Of a DNA stretch of 19,029 nucleotides, positions 1-6,750 are shown piece by piece. Each line of letters begins with the position of its first letter. Positions within the stretch are counted from its first letter, which is position 1. A program made the position numbers and the translations under genes. Source of the stretch: M55B165 sp051744245. Lineage in GTDB: Bacteria > Actinomycetota > Humimicrobiia > Humimicrobiales > Humimicrobiaceae. The stretch covers positions 1-19,029 of the forward strand of contig JBNJCV010000028.1 of the NCBI GenBank assembly GCA_051744245.1, given 5' to 3'. The notes under the pieces are model-generated. The model saw only the letters and a list, made by a program, of their open reading frames with translations. It searched no databases and had not been told where the DNA came from.

Positions 1-378
1 GGTATGGACCCTGACGTTTACATGGCTAGAGCAGTGGATAAAAACCTAAGCGGGGGAGAAAGGAAGAAGATAGAGCTTGCATCCATTTTAGCCATAGAGC
101 CAGAGGTGGTAATACTTGATGAGCCTGACTCAGGAATTGATGTTGCTTCACTTCAAAATATATTTGATGCAATGAAATACCTTAAAAAAAACGGGGCTAC
201 AATAATTTTAATTACCCATTCCCTGGAAGTACTTAAGCAGGCAGAAAATGCCTTCCTTCTCTGCTGCGGGACAGTCCTAAGGGAGGGTAATATAGAAAAA
301 ATCGGGAAATACTTTGAAAACAAGTGCATACCTTGCGACCATAAAAATAAGCCGGAACAGAATGGAGAGCAGCTATGA
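1..378 (+). CDS. sufC: SufC-type Fe-S assembly ABC ATPase, 3' part only
   Basis: Cytosolic ABC ATPase that drives the SufB/SufD scaffold in Fe-S cluster assembly. The frame is open through base 1, so the ATG at base 4 is internal and the Walker A half lies outside the window. Visible are the ABC signature LSGGE (46-60), Walker B with the catalytic glutamate (LDEP, about 115-126), a D-loop SGID, and the switch histidine in LITHS (about 208-222). The D-loop and the signature followed by RKKIE are typical of SufC rather than of transporter ATPases. It overlaps the next gene by ATGA (375-378), implying translational coupling. The C-terminal tail contains two cysteines (CIPC) of unknown use. The SufC call is firm because the partner gene is a SufB/SufD-family protein. 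Confidence 0.88.
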   Translation, partial: GMDPDVYMARAVDKNLSGGERKKIELASILAIEPEVVILDEPDSGIDVASLQNIFDAMKYLKKNGATIILITHSLEVLKQAENAFLLCCGTVLREGNIEKIGKYFENKCIPCDHKNKPEQNGEQL

Positions 379-1295
379 GCGTAGACCAGTTAATTAAAGA
401 AGCAAACATCCATACCGCAATTCATGATAAAAATACTGCAAGGCTGGTTATAAATAAGGATAAGATAATAGATACTAACGAAGTAGAAGGCTTAAAAGTT
501 AAGGCCAGGGAAATAAAAGACGGGATAGATATAGATATAAAACTTGAGAAAAATACCGTGGTGGAAAATCCGGTACATCTCTGTTTTGGGGTAACCCATA
601 AAAAAGCGGTACAAAAAATTATAATAAATATTGATATTGGAGAAAATTCTAAAATTGATATTTTTTCCCATTGTGTTTTTCCTAATGCGGTAGACGTTAA
701 ACATATTATGGATGGGAAAATAAAAATTGGAAAGAACGCTCACTACTCTTATACAGAAAAGCATATCCACAGCGAAGAAGGGGGAATTACAGTTATCCCC
801 AAAGCAAGGATAATCCTGGAAGAAAATGCCAGACTAAAAACATTATTTGAGCTTATAAAGGGCAGAGTGGGAAGCATCGATATAGATTATGAGACTACCT
901 GTAAGGAAAACTCGGTAATGGAAATGACTGCAAAAATTGATGGTAAGGGCGATGATGTTATTAAGATAAGGGAGGCTGGTAACCTAATTGGAAAGTGGTC
1001 CAGAGGGGTTTTAACTTCCAAGGTTGCAGTCAGGGATAATGCCAACGCAGAAATTTATAATAAGCTGGTAGCCACTGCAGAATATGCAAGGGGTCATGTA
1101 GATTGCAAGGAAATAATACAGGGAAACGGTGTTGCCAGTGCCATCCCTATAGTAGAAGTGAGCAACCCAAAGGCTCATATCACTCATGAAGCTTCAATTG
1201 GCAGTGTGGATTCAAAGCAGTTGCAGACCCTAATGTCAAGGGGTTTAAGTGAAGATAGAGCGGTGGAATTAATTATTGAGGGCTTATTAAGCTAG
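375..1295 (+). CDS. SufB/SufD-family Fe-S cluster scaffold (short, minimal-type)
   Basis: Partner of the upstream SufC-type ATPase; scaffold protein for Fe-S cluster assembly in the cytosol. At 306 residues it is much shorter than E. coli SufB (about 495) or SufD (about 420). The C-terminal half is the diagnostic beta-helix core: ARGHVDC (238-244), IPIVEV (257-262), NPKAHITHEASIG (264-276) and the final SRGLSEDRAVELI segment. Four cysteines are present (C70, C100, C176, C244). By eye, the position matching E. coli SufB Cys405 is not a cysteine, while the conserved glutamate of the HEA motif is kept. With no SufD, SufS, SufU or SufE visible, the pair looks like the reduced SufBC systems (also called SMS) described in archaea and anaerobic bacteria. 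Genes further upstream cannot be excluded. The 3' end overlaps the opposing methyltransferase gene by 23 nt. Confidence 0.85.
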   Translation: MSVDQLIKEANIHTAIHDKNTARLVINKDKIIDTNEVEGLKVKAREIKDGIDIDIKLEKNTVVENPVHLCFGVTHKKAVQKIIINIDIGENSKIDIFSHCVFPNAVDVKHIMDGKIKIGKNAHYSYTEKHIHSEEGGITVIPKARIILEENARLKTLFELIKGRVGSIDIDYETTCKENSVMEMTAKIDGKGDDVIKIREAGNLIGKWSRGVLTSKVAVRDNANAEIYNKLVATAEYARGHVDCKEIIQGNGVASAIPIVEVSNPKAHITHEASIGSVDSKQLQTLMSRGLSEDRAVELIIEGLLS

Positions 1296-2175
1296 CTATT
1301 TTTTTTATGTGCGCAGGAGTACTACCGCAGCAAGCACCTATAATTGAAGGCTTGTATTGTAAGTATTCTTTTATATTTTCAGCCATAATATCTTCCGATT
1401 CCTTATAGGTTGTTTTGCCGTTTTCCAGTACCGGCATTCCTGCATTTGGCTGGAACATAAGCCTGGCTTCAGGATCAGATTCCCTCATTTCTCTGATAAT
1501 TTTTAGCATTAGTTTAGACCCAAGGCTACAATTAGCGCCCACAATATCAGCTCCTCTTTCTTGAAGGATTTTGGTTGCATTGCTTGCTTTTGTGCCCATC
1601 ATGGTTACAGCATTTTCTCCAAAAGTAAGGGTGCATGCTATGGGAATATTTTTATCTACATTCTTTACAGCTTCTATGGCAGCAGATGCTTCATTTATAT
1701 CCATTATGGTTTCAATTAATATAAAATCTATACCCTCCATAAGAGCTTCTATCTGTTTAGAGAATAATTCTACTGCCTGTCCATATCCTATGTTTCCTGC
1801 CGGCTCTAGAAGTTTTCCAAGTGGCCCTATATCCCCTGCAATAAAGATTTTTTCCCCATTTTCTTGTTTGGTGTATCTTTTAAAGGCTTCTTTTACAGCT
1901 AAAACTGCATTCTTATTTATTTCTTCTATGTCTTTTTCGAGCTTGCAGGATTTAAGCTTTACTGGATTGGCCCCAAATGTATTTGTCTGGATAATATCTG
2001 AGCCTGCTCTCAGGTATCCTAAATGTATGCCTATAACTTTTTCTATTTGTTTTTCGTCAAGATTAAGGGAATCTGGACAAGCTGAGATACCCATATCCTG
2101 GAGCATGGTTCCCATTGCACCATCTCCAAGTAAAATTTTTTTATTTATTGCTCCTAAAAGGGATTCTTCTGTCAT
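1273..2175 (-). CDS. Zn-dependent homocysteine S-methyltransferase domain protein
   Basis: Predicted to move a methyl group to homocysteine, matching the N-terminal barrel of cobalamin-dependent methionine synthase MetH; the folate, cobalamin and activation domains are absent. From the ATG at 2175 it has 300 residues. LLGDGAMGTML lies near the N-terminus, followed by NTFGAN, and by the zinc ligands: a Cys in GANCSLGS (C216) and the adjacent pair in GACCGSTPAHI (C282, C283). I chose the ATG at 2175 because it overlaps the stop of the bS22-like gene as ATGA. A GTG at 2193 in the same frame would add six residues but sits inside that gene without a ribosome site. Such stand-alone domains can work with separate corrinoid and methyltetrahydrofolate proteins, or use S-methylmethionine or betaine. 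The methyl donor cannot be read from the sequence. Confidence 0.85.
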   Translation of the reverse strand: MTEESLLGAINKKILLGDGAMGTMLQDMGISACPDSLNLDEKQIEKVIGIHLGYLRAGSDIIQTNTFGANPVKLKSCKLEKDIEEINKNAVLAVKEAFKRYTKQENGEKIFIAGDIGPLGKLLEPAGNIGYGQAVELFSKQIEALMEGIDFILIETIMDINEASAAIEAVKNVDKNIPIACTLTFGENAVTMMGTKASNATKILQERGADIVGANCSLGSKLMLKIIREMRESDPEARLMFQPNAGMPVLENGKTTYKESEDIMAENIKEYLQYKPSIIGACCGSTPAHIKKIASLISPQ

Positions 2176-2267
2176 TTGTTTCTTCTTTTCCACTTGCTCT
2201 TTTTAAGCATTTTCTTATGCTTCTTTTTTCTCATTTTCTTTTTTCTCTTTTTTATAATAGAACTCAT
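2172..2267 (-). CDS. bS22-like / AURKAIP1-COX24 domain small basic ribosomal protein (31 aa)
   Basis: Reading the minus strand gives a 31-residue protein beginning MSSIIKKRKKKMRKKKHKKM and ending KWKRRNK, almost entirely Lys and Arg. The SxIKKRxKxMxKKKHxKxL pattern is that of the bacterial AURKAIP1/COX24-domain family, which includes mycobacterial bS22 and is homologous to mitoribosomal mS38. In bS22 structures it lies at the small-subunit decoding side of the ribosome. The start is supported by an AGGAG site (plus-strand 2273-2277) five bases before the ATG and by an extended -10 promoter about 60 bp upstream. Its TGA overlaps the methyltransferase ATG. The gene is below usual length cut-offs and likely to be missed. 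The family is patchy: strong in Actinobacteria, present in Bacteroidetes and some others. Confidence rests on the conserved basic pattern plus good signals. Confidence 0.82.
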   Translation of the reverse strand: MSSIIKKRKKKMRKKKHKKMLKKSKWKRRNK

Positions 2268-2324
2268 TTTTTCTCCTGTTTTATTTTGTTTATTATATTA
2301 TATTTACATTTAGCTGAAAATGAA

Positions 2325-2333
2325 ATTATACCA
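2325..2333 (-). promoter_or_regulatory. Extended -10 promoter for the bS22-like/methyltransferase operon
   Basis: On the minus strand the sequence TGGTATAAT is an extended -10 element with a perfect TATAAT (plus-strand 2325-2330). The -35 region is poor, as is usual for extended -10 promoters. Transcription would begin near 2318, giving a leader of about 50 nt before the AGGAG and ATG at 2267. Confidence 0.55.
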
Positions 2334-2421
2334 GAATAGTCAAGCATAAGTAAGGTTAATCTACCATTTTATTGGCTTAAAATGGGTAAACGGGTTAAAT
2401 AAAATAATTTCCCAAAATATG

Positions 2422-2450
2422 TTGACATACTATATGTTGTGTATTAGTAT
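2422..2450 (+). promoter_or_regulatory. Promoter of nrdJ
   Basis: A perfect -35 hexamer TTGACA (2422-2427) is followed after exactly 17 bp by TAGTAT (2445-2450), a 4 of 6 match to the -10 consensus. Transcription would start near 2457, leaving a leader of about 113 nt. The first NrdR-like box fills the spacer between the hexamers. Confidence 0.7.
2427..2442 (+). promoter_or_regulatory. NrdR box 1 (putative)
   Basis: The 16-mer ATACTATATGTTGTGT matches the known NrdR operator pattern (ACACTATATATTGTGT-like) at 14 of 16 positions by eye. It overlaps the last base of the -35 hexamer and occupies the promoter spacer, a classic position for repression. NrdR is the zinc-finger/ATP-cone repressor of ribonucleotide reductase genes; its own gene is not in this window. 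Confidence 0.72.
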
Positions 2451-2458
2451 TTAAACAT

Positions 2459-2474
2459 GCACTATATATTACAT
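2459..2474 (+). promoter_or_regulatory. NrdR box 2 (putative)
   Basis: The 16-mer GCACTATATATTACAT keeps the CACTATATATT core; the right arm is degenerate (ACAT instead of GTGT). It begins 32 bp after box 1, the spacing of three helical turns seen for tandem NrdR boxes. It would lie over the transcription start. Confidence 0.65.
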
Positions 2475-2569
2475 TTTATTATAATTCTATAAGAAATAAT
2501 TAAAAGGGCGGATGCCTCTTTATAATATAGATATTTTCAATGTATTTAATTTTTCTAGGGGAATTAACT

Positions 2570-5500
2570 ATGGATAAAATTAAGAAAACTGACAGCTATT
2601 ATCTAAAAAAAGAAATCAATTTAACAGAAAATGCTATTAAGGTTCTTGAAAGGAGATACTTAAAAAGAGATCAGAAAGGCCAGCTTTTAGAGGAACCCAG
2701 GGACATGTTTGTAAGGGTAGCAAAAAATATTGCTTCTGCTGAAAGTAATTATGTCAAAAGCGGAGAAGAAATTAAACAGATTGAAAGAAAATTTTTTGAT
2801 ATAATGGCGGATCTGGATTTTCTACCTAATTCCCCAACTCTGATGAATGCTGGAAAAGAACTCCAGCAATTGGCCGCTTGTTTTGTTCTGCCGGTAGGCG
2901 ATTCCATGGATGAAATTTTCCAGGCTTTAAAGGAAACAGCCTTGATACAGAAATCTGGCGGGGGGGTTGGTTATTCTTTTTCAAGCATAAGGCCAAAGAA
3001 TGATGTGGTACTTACCACCAAGGGAGTATCCAGCGGACCTATTTCATTTATGACTGTATTTAATGCGGCCACTGATACTATAAAGCAGGGCGGAACCAGG
3101 AGGGGCGCCAATATGGGTATACTCAGGGTGGACCATCCAGATATATTAGAATTTATTACTTCAAAGGAAGACAGCAGTAAATTAAATAATTTTAATATTT
3201 CGGTTGGAGTTACCGAATCTTTCATGAAAGCAGTAGAGAGTGGAAGTGATTACGAGGTTATAAATCCGAGGACAAAAGAAGTAGTTGATAAATATAATGC
3301 GGGGGAAGTATTCCAAAAGATTGTAAAGAATGCTTGGCAAAATGGGGACCCCGGAATAATATTTTTAGATAGGCTAAACAAAGATAACCCCACCCCGGAT
3401 GTTGGCCAGATTGAGAGCACCAATCCGTGCGTAACTGGAGATACCCTCATATCTACAGATAAGGGCCTTATAAAAGCAAGCGACTTGCATGAAAAAATTT
3501 CTAAGGGGCAGCACGGTGGCCTGCTTTTTGATAGAAGGGCTTTGGATTATAAGGCAAATGGTAGTTTTAAATATTCAAATTTTGAAGTTTTTGAAGGCAA
3601 GAATATTAAATCGTGGTATAGGGGCAAAAAAGAGGTTTACCGTTTGGTTACTGAATCAGGGTATGAATTAGATGCCACCGGGGATCATAAAGTACTTACA
3701 GAAAAAGGATATGTAAGAATTAAAGACCTTAAAATGGATGAAAAGGTATTGATACAGCCATTTGGCTATTTCAATATTGGCAAAGAAACAGTAAAAGATG
3801 GTGATATTAATTCTTTAAATAATTTTACAAGCAAGAAAAAACTTAATCTACCGGAACGTTGGACTAAAGAATTAGGGGAAGTGTTAGGCTGGCTGGTAGG
3901 TGACGGAAGCCTTGCTGATGATAGAGTAGGCTTTACCTTTGGTAAAGAGGATATAAATGTTTGTAAATATTTAAATGGGATAATTAAGAATTGGCATAAT
4001 TTCAAGTTAAAAGAAATAATACGGGAAAATGGTGTTATACACCTATCCTATCATTCAAAAGGTTTTATCAGGTTTTTTAAACAATTAGGAATCGAAGCAA
4101 AAAGTTCACCTCATAAGAAAGTCCCAGATACCCTTTTCGATGCACCTAAAGAAGCAACTGTAGGATTTTTGAGAGGAGTTTTTAGTTCTGGTGGCAACAT
4201 TGATTATCCTGATGGAACAATAAAGCTATCATCTTTTTCCAGGGAATTATTAAAGGGCATACAGATTTTGCTTTTGAATGTAGGGATAAAATCCCGTATA
4301 TTGAGCAGAAAATATTCTTTTTCACAAAATTTTACATATGCAAGTAAAAATTATGAATCCGATATTGAAAATCATTATGAATTGTTTATATGCGGAGGCA
4401 TATCAAAAAAGGTGTTTAAAAAGGAAATTGGCTTTTTAAATTACAGCAAACAAAAAGTTTTAGATAGTCTTGAGTATGGGGATTTTTCAAACAAGCTAGA
4501 GTCTAACCAATTTATAGATAAAGTTAAAGAAGTATTCTATCTGGGCAAGAAGGACGTTTATGACTTTAATGAGCCGGTTAGCAATTCCTATATTGCAAAT
4601 GGCATAGTAGTAAAAAATTGTGGCGAACAACCTCTTTTACCATATGAGGCATGTAACCTGGGCTCAATTAATTTATCCCACATGGTAAAAGAAGAAGCAG
4701 GCAAAAAGGCGATAGATTATGAAAAGTTAAAAGAAACTGTACATGTCTCAGTTAGATTCCTGGATGATGTTATTGATATGAGCAGGTATCCCTTGGATAA
4801 AATTAATGAAATGGTAAAAAACAACAGGAAGATTGGACTGGGAGTTATGGGGTTTGCAGATATGCTTATATTGCTAGGCATTCCTTACAATAGCGAGGAA
4901 GCCCTAGAACTAGCTGGGGAGGTTATGAGTTTTATACAGGATGAATCAAAGAGGGCTTCAAAAAACCTGGCCAAGGAAAGAGGTCCATTCCCCAATATAA
5001 AGGGAAGCGTCTACGATAGCCCGGATGAGGAGCCTGTTAGAAACGCTACCACAACCACCATTGCTCCAACTGGAAGCTTAAGTATTATTGCCGGATGTTC
5101 TAGTGGAATAGAGCCTATTTTTGCTGTGTCCTTTACTAAGAATGTGATGGACAATGACAAGCTGGTGGAAGTAAATCCTTATTTTGAAAATATTACAAAA
5201 AGTGAAGGTTTTTACTCCAAAGAACTAATGGAGAAAATAGCAGAAAACGGAAGCCTGGACGGAATTGAAGAAGTACCCCAGCGGTACAGGAGAATATTTA
5301 TGACTGCCCACCAGATAAGTCCTGTCTGGCATGTGAGGATGCAAGCGGCTTTCCAAAAGTTTGTAGAAAATGCTGTATCAAAAACCGTAAATTTTCCCAA
5401 TAGTGCAACGGAGAAAAATGTGGAAGACGTGTACATGCTTGCATACAGGTTAGGGTGCAAGGGTATAACCATCTATAGGGATGGAAGCAGGGATACCCAG

Positions 5501-6034
5501 GTATTAAAAGTAGAGGGCAAAAAAAAGGAAGGAAAAGAAACAGCAGAGACAGAAGCATATACAGGTAAAATAATACCGAGACCCCGTCCAGAAGTTACTG
5601 AGGGGATGACTAAAAAATTTGTTATTGGAGGCTGTGGGAAATTATATGTAACAGTCAACTCAGACGAGCATGGGATTTGTGAGGTATTTACCAATACCGG
5701 AGAGGAAGGGTGTTCTGCCCTCACTGAGGCTATAGGAAGATTAATCAGTATTGGTATTAGGGCTGGAATTGAAATAGACTCGATACAAAAACAGCTTGAA
5801 GGGATAAGATGCATAACCTGCATTGCAGACAATAAAACCCATGTCCTTTCCTGCCCGGATGCGATAGGTAAGGCTATAGAATTTTACCTGAAGGGCATCA
5901 ATAAATTTGACCTGGATGTCAAGGGCGGCCCTAAATCAGTTATGATTTGCCCTGAAGAGAATTGCGGGGGCATTATGGAACCCGAGGGTGGTTGCTATGT
6001 TTGCAGGAATTGCGGTTATTCCAAATGCTCTTAA
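2570..6034 (+). CDS. nrdJ: Class II (adenosylcobalamin-dependent) ribonucleotide reductase with intein
   Basis: Reduces ribonucleotides to deoxyribonucleotides for DNA synthesis using a radical from adenosylcobalamin. The precursor has 1154 residues; removing the 397-residue intein leaves 757, normal for the Thermotoga-type NrdJ. Visible are the redox cysteine of LAACF (C104), GGGVGYSFS, QGGTRRGANMG, the radical-site motif NPCGEQPL (cysteine 684 of the precursor, 287 after splicing), the second redox cysteine in YEACNLGS, and PTGSLSIIAG. A linker leads at about residue 1000 to a TSCPD domain, then a C-terminal zinc-ribbon-like tail with CxxC pairs (CYVCRNC and a final KCS) that probably re-reduces the active site. 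I chose the ATG at 2570 because AGGGG (2557-2561) precedes it by eight bases; an in-frame ATG at 2540 has no ribosome site. No small subunit gene follows, as expected for class II. Confidence 0.95.
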   Translation: MDKIKKTDSYYLKKEINLTENAIKVLERRYLKRDQKGQLLEEPRDMFVRVAKNIASAESNYVKSGEEIKQIERKFFDIMADLDFLPNSPTLMNAGKELQQLAACFVLPVGDSMDEIFQALKETALIQKSGGGVGYSFSSIRPKNDVVLTTKGVSSGPISFMTVFNAATDTIKQGGTRRGANMGILRVDHPDILEFITSKEDSSKLNNFNISVGVTESFMKAVESGSDYEVINPRTKEVVDKYNAGEVFQKIVKNAWQNGDPGIIFLDRLNKDNPTPDVGQIESTNPCVTGDTLISTDKGLIKASDLHEKISKGQHGGLLFDRRALDYKANGSFKYSNFEVFEGKNIKSWYRGKKEVYRLVTESGYELDATGDHKVLTEKGYVRIKDLKMDEKVLIQPFGYFNIGKETVKDGDINSLNNFTSKKKLNLPERWTKELGEVLGWLVGDGSLADDRVGFTFGKEDINVCKYLNGIIKNWHNFKLKEIIRENGVIHLSYHSKGFIRFFKQLGIEAKSSPHKKVPDTLFDAPKEATVGFLRGVFSSGGNIDYPDGTIKLSSFSRELLKGIQILLLNVGIKSRILSRKYSFSQNFTYASKNYESDIENHYELFICGGISKKVFKKEIGFLNYSKQKVLDSLEYGDFSNKLESNQFIDKVKEVFYLGKKDVYDFNEPVSNSYIANGIVVKNCGEQPLLPYEACNLGSINLSHMVKEEAGKKAIDYEKLKETVHVSVRFLDDVIDMSRYPLDKINEMVKNNRKIGLGVMGFADMLILLGIPYNSEEALELAGEVMSFIQDESKRASKNLAKERGPFPNIKGSVYDSPDEEPVRNATTTTIAPTGSLSIIAGCSSGIEPIFAVSFTKNVMDNDKLVEVNPYFENITKSEGFYSKELMEKIAENGSLDGIEEVPQRYRRIFMTAHQISPVWHVRMQAAFQKFVENAVSKTVNFPNSATEKNVEDVYMLAYRLGCKGITIYRDGSRDTQVLKVEGKKKEGKETAETEAYTGKIIPRPRPEVTEGMTKKFVIGGCGKLYVTVNSDEHGICEVFTNTGEEGCSALTEAIGRLISIGIRAGIEIDSIQKQLEGIRCITCIADNKTHVLSCPDAIGKAIEFYLKGINKFDLDVKGGPKSVMICPEENCGGIMEPEGGCYVCRNCGYSKCS
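3428..4618 (+). mobile_element. Intein with LAGLIDADG endonuclease domain, inserted at the NrdJ radical site
   Basis: A 397-codon in-frame insertion splits NPCGEQPL directly before the radical cysteine. It opens with Cys in CVTGDTLIST (block A) and has block B ATGDHKVLT, with the expected Thr and His (precursor T370, H373). The endonuclease motif block C is LGWLVGDG (D445, acidic residue kept). The second LAGLIDADG motif, block E, reads FLRGVFSSGG, with Gly541 where the catalytic Asp belongs. Blocks F and G read SNSYIANGIVVKN, then the +1 Cys 684. The block F histidine is Asn and the usual penultimate histidine is Lys, while the terminal Asn and the downstream Cys nucleophile are intact. Splicing therefore looks possible but with atypical helper residues, and homing activity is probably reduced or lost. 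Splicing is required, because the insertion destroys the active site. Confidence 0.95.
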
Positions 6035-6570
6035 GGGGTAAGTTTTTCTAAAGCCGACCTGTATACATTAAAATCGCTTTCAGAAAACAGGGCAAACCTT
6101 ACCAACCTTATATCCTGGTTTTCTTTAAGGTATTCAATTACTGAAGATAGGGCAATATCGGCCGCTTCCTCTACGGGATAACCAAATGCCCCGGTACTAA
6201 GGGAAGGAAAAGATATGCTGCCTATTTTATTCTCTGATGCTAATTTTAAGCTATTTATATAACTTTTTTTTAAGTTTACTGGGTCTTGCTTTGATCCGCT
6301 GTATACTGGTCCAACCGTATGGATGACATATTTTGCTGGCAACCTGTAACCCTTGGTTATCTTTGCTTCTCCAGTGTCGCAGCCACCTAAAGTCTTACAT
6401 TCCTTCCATAGGTCTGGACCAGCTGCCCTGTGAATTGCACCTGCCACCCCACCGCCTGGAGCTAGCTGCTTGTTTGCAGCATTAACTACTGCATCTGTAT
6501 CCTGTTTTGTAATATCACCAATTACTAGCTCAAGGGTAGAATTGCCTATATTGTAATTATATTTTGCCAT
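6031..6570 (-). CDS. Macrodomain protein (ADP-ribose / O-acetyl-ADP-ribose hydrolase type)
   Basis: A stand-alone macrodomain of 179 residues, the size of E. coli YmdB. Proteins of this type bind ADP-ribose and remove acetyl or ADP-ribosyl groups from O-acetyl-ADP-ribose or modified proteins. The key binding motifs are clear: DITKQDTDAVVNAANKQL near residue 18-35, the glycine loop GGGVAGAIHRAAG, VIHTVGPVY, and the second loop SLSTGAFGYP followed by an acidic residue. The catalytic-type Asn of NAANK and the GGGVAGAI loop are intact. The ATG at 6570 is preceded by a strong GGAGG on the minus strand (plus 6576-6580). Its 3' end overlaps the nrdJ stop by 4 nt. No Sir2 or ADP-ribosyltransferase partner is visible, so the substrate is open. 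Confidence 0.9.
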   Translation of the reverse strand: MAKYNYNIGNSTLELVIGDITKQDTDAVVNAANKQLAPGGGVAGAIHRAAGPDLWKECKTLGGCDTGEAKITKGYRLPAKYVIHTVGPVYSGSKQDPVNLKKSYINSLKLASENKIGSISFPSLSTGAFGYPVEEAADIALSSVIEYLKENQDIRLVRFALFSESDFNVYRSALEKLTP

Positions 6571-6602
6571 ATTAACCTCCTAAATTTGATGCCTTTACAA
6601 CT

Positions 6603-6608
6603 ATTATA
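6603..6608 (-). promoter_or_regulatory. -10 element for the macrodomain gene
   Basis: The minus strand carries a perfect TATAAT here, about 33 bp upstream of the ATG. The -35 position holds only a weak match (TTAATA). The call rests on the -10 hexamer and location alone. Confidence 0.4.
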
Positions 6609-6720
6609 GCAATTAAAATAGTTATTATTAAAATTGAAAATATTTTTTAAAATTTTATAAAATAAGATAAAATATTAAATAAACCTTGGATAAAAATTTA
6701 ATAAAAATTCTACCATTTAT

Positions 6721-6726
6721 TATAAT
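6721..6726 (+). promoter_or_regulatory. -10 element for glpK
   Basis: A perfect TATAAT ends 24 bp before the GTG start of the glycerol kinase gene; the -35 region (TTTAAT at 6697-6702, 18 bp away) is poor. The leader would be only about 18 nt. The rest of 6571-6750 is very AT-rich and holds nothing else that I can identify. Confidence 0.4.
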
Positions 6727-6750
6727 ATAATAGGTAAATAATCTCTGGAG

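Noticed and set aside
492..770. Minus-strand ORF of 92 residues inside the SufB/SufD-family gene
   Set aside because: Shadow ORF with low-complexity Phe/Tyr/Ile composition; the sense frame has clear family motifs.
1280..1312. T8 run after the SufB/SufD-family gene as an intrinsic terminator
   Set aside because: The only stem before it is about 4 bp (GCTT/AAGC) and lies ten bases from the T-run; the palindrome AGCTAGCT has no loop.
1571..2206. Plus-strand ORF of 211 residues opposite the methyltransferase gene
   Set aside because: It is the antisense shadow of a gene with clear zinc-ligand motifs; its product has no recognisable domain.
2194..2264. T-rich stretch with repeated TTCTTTTTTC as a low-complexity repeat
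   Set aside because: It is the Lys/Arg codon run of the bS22-like gene on the minus strand.
3428..4618. Insertion in nrdJ as a group I/II intron or frame-disrupting element
   Set aside because: The reading frame is continuous and intein blocks A, B, C, E, F and G are recognisable, so it is a protein-splicing element.
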